NCBI GenBank assembly: GCA_964505325.1
Contig: CAZDHT010000079.1
Coordinates: forward strand, 1-19,137
Reading direction: 5' to 3'
Origin: CAZDHT01 sp964505325
Lineage (GTDB): Bacteria; Planctomycetota; PUPC01
DNA length: 19,137 nt
Positions 14,407 through 19,137 of this stretch are shown here, piece after piece (position 1 is the stretch's first letter; each line of letters opens with the position of its first letter). The notes below the pieces were generated by a model. The model saw nothing but the letters and a program-made list of their open reading frames with translations. It made no database searches and had not been told where the DNA came from. The translations under genes were made by a program, and so were the position numbers.

Positions 14407-14750
14407 GCCGCCCGCTGTGGCAAAAATGCGACCTCCTCTCGACCGAGGTGGACTTTTCGAAACACCGCGCGGCGTTTGCAACTCATTCCGGGACAACCAC
14501 TTCCGGTCGAAGGGGCGCGGCGAGGCGAACGGGTGTTTACGAAAATGGACATTTTCGGCCTTAGCGGGCCTTGACGGCGCCGGCAGAAACCACCGGAACT
14601 CAGATCGTAAGCTACGCCAGATCAAAGCGTTACGTTTCCTTGGGCCGCATTTCCGCATTTATCCGCCGCGCCTGGCGCGGAATTTGCATTTGCGTAAGGC
14701 GTGAGCAGCAGATGCTGGCTCAGTAAGGCTCGTTTTTGAGGTAACTTCCG
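14407..14750. other. non-coding divergent intergenic stretch
   Basis: No convincing gene on either strand. Open frames cross it, but they are continuations or antisense of neighbours and have no ribosome-binding sites. It contains a perfect 8-bp inverted repeat at 14540-14557, another at 14666-14680 (CCGCGCC-T-GGCGCGG), and AT-richer patches around 14650-14700 (GCATTT repeated). An upstream control region for the gene at 14751, or a small RNA, could lie here. I see no clear promoter for that gene. Confidence 0.5.
14540..14557. promoter_or_regulatory. 18-bp perfect palindrome, possible operator
   Basis: CGAAAATG at 14540-14547 and CATTTTCG at 14550-14557 are exact inverted copies with GA between them. 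It is AT-rich against a GC-rich background and sits between two divergent genes, about 135 bp beyond the -35 box of the LplT-Aas promoter. This is the shape of a dimeric regulator site. No regulator is encoded in the window. Confidence 0.3.
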
Positions 14751-15164
14751 ATGTTCGGCAATGACAGAGAGACCCAAGAGCTGCTAAGACAACTGGCGAA
14801 CAAGCTTGCCGCGAGCGCCCACCAACTGAGCGAGGCGGCACGGCGCCTCCAACTGACGGAACTCACGTACCGGGAGTATCTCGGCCGACTCCGTGAGATC
14901 GACCGGCGGATGCGCAGCTTGATCGGCCTGCTCCAGGGGCCGAAGGCAGACGAACCCCCCACAGAGAGCAACCCGGCGTTCTGCGAGCCGCCCCTTCCGA
15001 AGCCCACCCGCAAGAAACTGCGCTACGCGGACTACATCGAGTTCTCGAACTACGCGGAACTGAAGAAGTTCGAGAAGATGGCGAAAATCACCGACAAGGA
15101 CATCCAGAAGTGTGACGCCGACGAGCTGATGAAGAAGCTGCTCGGGGACGAGCGGGCGAAGTAA
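14751..15164 (+). CDS. small protein of unknown function with helical N-terminus
   Basis: 137 residues, not recognised. Residues 1-62 are strongly helical with heptad-like Leu/Ala spacing (ELLRQLANKLAASAHQL, LRRLQLTEL, RLREIDRRM), so a coiled coil or helical hairpin is likely. A Pro-rich linker at about 63-85 leads to a charged C-terminal part beginning KKLRYADYIEF and ending in an acidic/basic helix (DADELMKKLLGDE). There is no signal peptide or membrane segment. The ATG at 14751 follows GAGGTAA at a good distance, and a hairpin with a T-rich tail lies 41 bases past the stop, so the gene looks like a real monocistronic unit. It is divergent from the LplT-Aas gene. Function cannot be inferred. 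Confidence 0.65.
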   Translation: MFGNDRETQELLRQLANKLAASAHQLSEAARRLQLTELTYREYLGRLREIDRRMRSLIGLLQGPKADEPPTESNPAFCEPPLPKPTRKKLRYADYIEFSNYAELKKFEKMAKITDKDIQKCDADELMKKLLGDERAK

Positions 15165-15204
15165 GCCGGCGGCCACTCCGGCGTCTCCCTCAATGCTCAA
15201 GTCC

Positions 15205-15247
15205 AAGGCTGAGATTGTCGATATAGATAATGTCAGCCTTCTTTTCA
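15205..15247 (+). terminator. probable intrinsic terminator after the small helical protein gene
   Basis: Arms AAGGCTGA (15205-15212) and TCAGCCTT (15233-15240) pair perfectly. After one mismatch, the inner ATTGTC and GATAAT pair with a single G-T wobble, leaving a 6-base loop. CTTTTC follows. The stem is long and the T run short. It lies between the stop at 15164 and the murJ start at 15293. Confidence 0.5.
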
Positions 15248-15292
15248 TCCCAACATGGGTGCTGATCCCACCACGCGGCTCAGGGGTACGCC

Positions 15293-16873
15293 TTGTCGGA
15301 AGAGCCCTCACAAACCCGGCGAATGATCCTTACCGTCCTCAAGCTGTTCATCGGGACGTTTGCGAGCCGCATCCTGGGCTTCGTGCGAATGCTGCTGATG
15401 GCCAGGTACTTCGGCGGCCGCGCGGCGATGGACATCTTCCAGATGGCTTATATGCTCCCGAATCTGTTTCGCCGGGTGCTGGGCGAGCAAGCGGTCGAGA
15501 GCTCCTTTCTCCCCGTGTTCAAGTCGCTGACGACGCGGAAACAAGTTCGCCAGGCGTGGCGCGCCGCATCGGTGTTTCTCAACTGGCTCCTGCTCGCGCT
15601 CGTGCTCGCCGCGGGCATCTGCTACCTGTTCGCCCCGCAGCTCGTCGCCTGGGTCCTGGCCCCCGGCTTTGACGCGGAGACCGCCACCGAGACCGCCCGC
15701 CTGGGAAGGCTGATGTGCCCGTTCATGGTGCTGATCGGCCTGGCGGCGTTCTGCGGGAGCCTGCTCCTCGCGCACGGCCAGACCCTGGCGTACAGCCTGG
15801 CACCCACGCTGTTCAACGCCGGCTGGATTGCCGCGATGATGCTGCTTCACCGGCGGCTCGGTGTGTACAGCCTGGGCGTCGGCGTCCTCGCAGGCGGGGT
15901 GCTCTACCTGGCAGGCTCCGCCCTCGCTGTCGTCCGTGGCAGGCGCCGGGGGCTGATCGGCGGCCACTGCGATTCGTCGGCAGGCTTGGCGGACGCGGCG
16001 GCGTTTCGAGCTATGCGACTGGCCGGCCCCGTGTGCGCGGCGGCGCTCGTGGCGCGGTGCGCGTCGGTGGTCGACCGTGCCATCGCGTCATTTCTGGAGA
16101 CCGGCAGCGTCGCGGCGCTGGCGTACGCGATGCAACTGGTGCTGCTGCCGTTCGCACTGTTCGGGCTTTCGGTCGGCCGGGCGGCGCTGGTGCCGCTGAG
16201 TGAGCACGCCGGTGCCAACGACGTCGAGGGATTCCAGCGGAGTGCGGCCGGCGCCCTGCGGCTGGGCCTGGTCCTCCTGATCCCGCTGACGGTCGGGACC
16301 GCGCTCCTGGCGCAGCCGCTCGCCGACCTGCTCAAGGCCGGCAGGTTCCGGGCACTCGATGCCGAGAAGACCGCCATCGCTCTGCGCTATTACGCGCTCG
16401 GCATCGCCGGCATGGGGTTCGTCAGCATCCTGTCGCGGGCGATGTACGCGCTGAAGGACAGCGCCCGTCCGCTGTGGGCATCGGTGAGAGCCTTGGCGGT
16501 CAACGCGATACTGAGCGCGGCGCTGGCGCTGACGCCGCTCAGGCACGGCGGCATCGCGCTGGCGACGTCGATCGCGATGACGCTCCAGGCGCTGCTCCTG
16601 TTCATCGGGATGAGTCAGAAACTGCGCCGGCTCGGAGCGACAAGAGGATTCGGGTCGCTATGGAAGCCCATCGGGAAGATCTGCCTGGCGACGGCGGTCA
16701 TGTCCGCGGCGGTTCTGCTGGCGGCGGAAGTTCGAATTGAGTCCTCTTCGTTCGGCGCACGGCTCCTCAAGGTGCTCATACCGGGCTCCGCCGGCGCAGT
16801 CGTCTACGGATTGGCGATGCTGGTGCTGGACCGGCATGCGATCCGCCAGCTCTTGCGCAGAAGGCCTGACTAG
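15293..16873 (+). CDS. murJ: MurJ lipid II flippase (MviN family)
   Basis: A 526-residue polytopic inner-membrane protein that moves lipid-linked peptidoglycan precursor to the periplasmic side. Seen: the N-terminal block SRILGFVRMLLMARYFGG, then DIFQMAYMLPNLFRR and LGEQAVESSFLPVF, followed by many hydrophobic segments consistent with about 14 helices. R26, R32, D47, R60 and E65 line up, with a constant offset of eight, with E. coli MurJ positions I recall as important (R18, R24, D39, R52, E57). The TTG at 15293 has AGGGG six bases upstream. An ATG ten codons later (15323) is an alternative that would lose only the polar N-terminus. The gene is away from any other peptidoglycan genes except the GH3 gene. 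Its stop overlaps the stop of the convergent glycosyltransferase gene. Confidence 0.93.
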   Translation: MSEEPSQTRRMILTVLKLFIGTFASRILGFVRMLLMARYFGGRAAMDIFQMAYMLPNLFRRVLGEQAVESSFLPVFKSLTTRKQVRQAWRAASVFLNWLLLALVLAAGICYLFAPQLVAWVLAPGFDAETATETARLGRLMCPFMVLIGLAAFCGSLLLAHGQTLAYSLAPTLFNAGWIAAMMLLHRRLGVYSLGVGVLAGGVLYLAGSALAVVRGRRRGLIGGHCDSSAGLADAAAFRAMRLAGPVCAAALVARCASVVDRAIASFLETGSVAALAYAMQLVLLPFALFGLSVGRAALVPLSEHAGANDVEGFQRSAAGALRLGLVLLIPLTVGTALLAQPLADLLKAGRFRALDAEKTAIALRYYALGIAGMGFVSILSRAMYALKDSARPLWASVRALAVNAILSAALALTPLRHGGIALATSIAMTLQALLLFIGMSQKLRRLGATRGFGSLWKPIGKICLATAVMSAAVLLAAEVRIESSSFGARLLKVLIPGSAGAVVYGLAMLVLDRHAIRQLLRRRPD

Positions 16874-18006
16874 CCGACGCGATACAGGTCGGCGATCGCT
16901 TCGATGAAGTCGGCCAGATTGTGCCGGCTCAGCACGAGTTCACGCGCCGTCCGTCCGAGTTCGCGGCGTCTCTCCACGTCGTCCAGCAGAAGCCGTACTG
17001 CTTCGGCGATTGCTTGAGCATCGCGCGGCGGGACCACAAGGCCCGTCACTCCGTCCTTCACGACGTCAGTGTTGCCGGATATGTCGGTCGCCACCACGGG
17101 GAGCCCGCCCCCCATCGCTTCGAGGACCGAGTAGGAGAGCCCTTCCCACAGCGATGGCTGGACGTAGAGGTCCATCGCGGCGTAGAGGCCGGCGGCATCG
17201 GCCCGGTGTCCGGCGAACACAACGTTCTCGGCGATCCCAAGCTGCTTCGTCAGGGAGCGGAGCCTGGCATCGAGCCCTCCGTCCCCGATCAGCACAAAGC
17301 GCGCATCCTCGTGGCGCTGGATGACATCCTTGGCGGCTCGGACGAGATACTCACACCCCTTTTGCCGAACCAGGCGGCCAACGGTCCCGGCAACGTGCGC
17401 GTGCTGCGGCAGCCCGAGCGCCGCTCGTGCTTCCGCTCGCGCCTCGGCGGTGATCTCAGGTGCCGCCCCGACGGCGTTCTTGATCACCCGCACGCGGTCG
17501 GCGGAAGCGATGCCGCTCGTCACCGCCAGTTCCTTCTCTCCCTCGGAGACGGCGACGATCACCCCGCCGAAACTCGCAGCCATGCGTTCGAGCCGCTTGT
17601 ACAGCCAGCCGGAGGCGCCGCCGCGCTGGAACGCGAACGCGTGCGGCGTGTAGAAGACCTTCGGCGTGCCGGCCGCTCGCGCCGCCCGCCTGCCCAGGAA
17701 GCCAGCCTTCGAACTGTGCGCGTGGACCACGTCGTACCTGTTCCGCCGGATGAGGCGGGTGAGCGCGCACAAGGCCCTCAGGTCGGCGAACGGCGCAGGC
17801 CGACGTTTCATCGGGATTACCTCGACTCGAACGCCGAAGGCCCGAAGGCGTTGGATCTCGCGCTGAGGATTCCGCATGCGAGTGGGCGAGATGGCGACCG
17901 TGAGATCGAATTCGCCCTTGTCCAAGTGCTCGGCGATCTGAAAGACGTGCTTGAGCGCTCCGCCGCCGGCCGCTTCCAGTATCTCGAGAACGCGTATTTG
18001 CGCCAT
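16870..18006 (-). CDS. glycosyltransferase, GT4-type (GT-B fold)
   Basis: A 378-residue nucleotide-sugar-dependent transferase. Seen: RVLEILEAAGGGALKHVFQIA at the N-terminus (a glycine-rich loop), VVHAHSSKAGFLGRRAAR at about 93-110, YTPHAFAFQRG, AGTVGRLVRQKGCEYLVRA (K216), FVLIGDGGLDARL, and the E-x7-E motif WEGLSYSVLEAMGGG (E288, E296) followed by VVATDISGN. No signal peptide. The ATG at 18006 has only a weak ribosome-binding site (GGGGCTCGG), but a fair promoter at 18048-18076 supports it. The stop codon shares the palindromic CTAG with the stop of murJ on the other strand. Likely role is surface polysaccharide assembly; sugar and acceptor are unknown. Confidence 0.9.
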   Translation of the reverse strand: MAQIRVLEILEAAGGGALKHVFQIAEHLDKGEFDLTVAISPTRMRNPQREIQRLRAFGVRVEVIPMKRRPAPFADLRALCALTRLIRRNRYDVVHAHSSKAGFLGRRAARAAGTPKVFYTPHAFAFQRGGASGWLYKRLERMAASFGGVIVAVSEGEKELAVTSGIASADRVRVIKNAVGAAPEITAEARAEARAALGLPQHAHVAGTVGRLVRQKGCEYLVRAAKDVIQRHEDARFVLIGDGGLDARLRSLTKQLGIAENVVFAGHRADAAGLYAAMDLYVQPSLWEGLSYSVLEAMGGGLPVVATDISGNTDVVKDGVTGLVVPPRDAQAIAEAVRLLLDDVERRRELGRTARELVLSRHNLADFIEAIADLYRVG

Positions 18007-18047
18007 TCGCGCCGAGCCCCGACCGGATGGTTCCGCGGAACAGGAAG

Positions 18048-18076
18048 ATTATCCCCGGCGGCGCGAGCATAATCAA
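18048..18076 (-). promoter_or_regulatory. sigma70-type promoter for the third glycosyltransferase gene
   Basis: On the minus strand TTGATT (18076-18071, four of six) and GATAAT (18053-18048, five of six) are 17 bp apart. The transcript would begin near 18041, about 35 bases before the ATG at 18006. So this gene need not depend on the exported-protein gene upstream of it. Confidence 0.5.
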
Positions 18077-18158
18077 GGGCGCTGGCACAAGAGAAGCTCA
18101 GACATGGAACGACCCCGCCGGCCACGAGGTCGAGCGGGGTCGCTCCGCGCGCAGGGTG

Positions 18159-18719
18159 TCAATCATTGAACGGATTGTCGCCGGCGCCTTCCTTGGGCGC
18201 GTCCTTCTTTGGGCCGCCTTCGCCGCGGATCTCTCTCCTCGGCGGCTGCCGCGGCCCCCTCAGGAGTCCCACAGCCAGCTTCTCGACCGAACCCTCACCT
18301 TCCTCCTTGGCGAGCTTCGCCATGTTTTCCAGGTGGGTCGTGTACTCGGCGATGATCTGCCCGGCGAGCGTCTTCGCCGCCTCGAGGTTGTTCTTGACGG
18401 CCTCCTTCGGGGCCGTGCCGCCGTCGACCTCCGCCTTCACCTTCTCGCGGAGTTCTTGGACGCTCTTCATGAGCTTCCCGAGCTCCTCCCGGTGGCGCCT
18501 CAGCTCGGCGCGAACCTTCTCCGAGCCGACCAGCGGCATCTGGAGCCCCCTGATCTCGCGCATTTTCCTCATGCGTTCCATGCGTTCCATCCGTTCCTTC
18601 CCCCCGACCCTCCGACGTCCCTTGTCGCCCTCGCCCTCCCCTTCAGCGGCGAGCACTGACGACGCCGTCAGGGCCAACACCATGACACACAAAACTGCCA
18701 TCCCAATCACTCTGCGCAT
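18159..18719 (-). CDS. exported highly charged helical protein of unknown function
   Basis: 186 residues, not recognised. A signal peptide occupies about 1-24 (likely cleavage after SSVLA). The mature part starts with an EGEGEGDKG stretch and a repeated RMERMERMRKMRE helix (about 43-55, from a 9-bp DNA repeat near 18570-18596). A long charged helix follows to about 145 (KVRAELRRHREELGKLMKSVQELREKV, then EAAKTLAGQIIAEYTTHLENMAKL). The end is a disordered Pro/Gly/Lys-rich tail closing with DNPFND. A periplasmic coiled-coil role is plausible. ATG 18719 is chosen because AGGAGGT sits seven bases upstream; an in-frame GTG at 18728 overlaps that site. It ends 152 bases before the glycosyltransferase start on the same strand. 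Confidence 0.8.
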   Translation of the reverse strand: MRRVIGMAVLCVMVLALTASSVLAAEGEGEGDKGRRRVGGKERMERMERMRKMREIRGLQMPLVGSEKVRAELRRHREELGKLMKSVQELREKVKAEVDGGTAPKEAVKNNLEAAKTLAGQIIAEYTTHLENMAKLAKEEGEGSVEKLAVGLLRGPRQPPRREIRGEGGPKKDAPKEGAGDNPFND

Positions 18720-18915
18720 AGGATCCACCTCCTATCACAAGGACTGAAATAACGGCCGGTCCTATTCTGCAATGTGCAAACCGTGTGCCACGCCGGCTCC
18801 AAAACACAGGTGGAGCAGCAAGTTCTTAGCTGGAAAGATGTTATGGAGGCGCCGCCGTGCGGCTCCGGCGCCGGAGGGCCGCCGCCGTGTCGGACCATGC
18901 AGCGGACGTGTGGGG

Positions 18916-19137
18916 TTATTCGACACCCTCCGGTTCGGGCGGCTCGGGCGGCTTGTCCTTCTCGGGCACCTGCTCGACCGCCTCTCTGGCCTGACGGGTC
19001 CGCGAAGCGATCGCCCGTGCGGTCCGGTTCAAGTCCTTCGGCCGGGTCTTGGCCGAGAGCTGCTGAACGTGCCTCCCGAACTGACGCCCCTTCCTCCGCT
19101 CGATCATCACTGCGATGACCAGCGCCGCCAGCGTGAT
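18916..19137 (-). CDS. C-terminal part of a membrane protein, cut by the window edge
   Basis: The frame is open from the TAA at 18916-18918 to the window end with no stop, so the start lies outside. The visible 73 codons begin with a hydrophobic stretch (ITLAALVIAVMIE) that looks like the end of a transmembrane helix. A basic RRKGRQFGRH segment follows, then a charged helix (RTARAIASRTRQAREAVEQV) and a Pro/Glu-rich tail (KPPEPPEPEGVE). The basic residues just after the helix suggest that the tail is cytoplasmic. GTG (19110) and ATG (19107) codons occur inside the frame but lack a convincing ribosome-binding site and would cut the helix. Family unknown. Confidence 0.6.
   Translation of the reverse strand: MTLAALVIAVMIERRKGRQFGRHVQQLSAKTRPKDLNRTARAIASRTRQAREAVEQVPEKDKPPEPPEPEGVE

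Noticed and set aside
10618..14574. Very long open frame on the plus strand (1318 codons)
   Set aside because: It is antisense to the LplT-Aas gene, whose motifs are unmistakable. The plus-strand translation is rich in Arg, Asp, His and Gly without any recognisable motif, as expected from high-GC third-position bias.
14323..14658. N-terminal extension of the LplT-Aas protein
   Set aside because: The added residues are basic and low in family resemblance. The GTG at 14322 has a perfect GGAGG and a promoter in the extended region.
18848..18872. GGCGCCG/CGGCGCC hairpin as terminator of the right-edge gene
   Set aside because: A 7-bp stem with an 11-base loop is present but no T run follows on the minus strand; GC-rich DNA gives such stems often.
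1..19137. Whole window as a mobile island, phage or defence system
   Set aside because: Apart from the RAYT and palindromic repeats there is no integrase, phage gene, tRNA attachment site, restriction or toxin gene. Most genes are housekeeping or catabolic with similar base composition by eye.

Overview
This is a GC-rich bacterial chromosomal segment (well over 60% G+C by eye, not computed). It carries the lipid II flippase MurJ, a LplT/Aas-type phospholipid re-acylation protein and several exported proteins, which points to a didermic, Gram-negative-type bacterium. A uronate-isomerase-like protein of a divergent kind, an SMP-30 sugar lactonase, stand-alone nitrilases and abundant palindromic repeats are together reminiscent of Planctomycetota or neighbouring phyla, often seen as metagenome-assembled genomes. 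That assignment is an impression from the protein families, not a demonstrated placement.

Layout. 1-943: an array of about 40-bp REP-like palindromic repeats leading into a REP-associated tyrosine (HUH/Y1) transposase gene, with another REP element behind it and a good sigma70-type promoter for the next gene. 944-2236 (+): uronate-isomerase-like protein interrupted in frame by a 56-bp double-hairpin repeat. 2332-6436 (-): two family-4-type glycosyltransferases and, upstream of them, a cytoplasmic NagZ-like GH3 beta-N-acetylhexosaminidase. 6437-6654: divergent promoter region. 6655-9085: two nitrilase-superfamily genes facing each other, one of them a membrane-anchored HEAT-repeat/nitrilase fusion. 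9086-9202: a perfect palindrome that seems to carry back-to-back promoters. 9203-10081 (+): SMP-30/gluconolactonase. 10125-10220: a long near-perfect inverted repeat. 10251-14322 (-): a 1157-aa LplT-acyltransferase-acyl-ACP ligase fusion followed, one base after its stop, by a small exported protein. 14323-14750: a non-coding divergent region. 14751-15164 (+): small protein of unknown function with a hairpin terminator. 15293-16873 (+): MurJ. 16870-18006 (-): a third glycosyltransferase, sharing a CTAG stop overlap with murJ. 18159-18719 (-): exported charged helical protein. 18916-19137 (-): C-terminal part of a membrane protein that runs off the window.

How it fits together. Several genes concern the envelope: MurJ (lipid II export), the GH3 hexosaminidase (muropeptide recycling or glycan turnover), three glycosyltransferases (surface glycan assembly) and the Aas/LplT fusion (lysophospholipid repair). 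Others are catabolic: the uronate isomerase relative, the SMP-30 lactonase and the nitrilases. Nothing here forms a recognised defence or biosynthetic island. The features most out of the ordinary are the three different families of palindromic repeat (one inserted inside a coding sequence), the HEAT-nitrilase fusion and the palindrome-centred divergent promoter.
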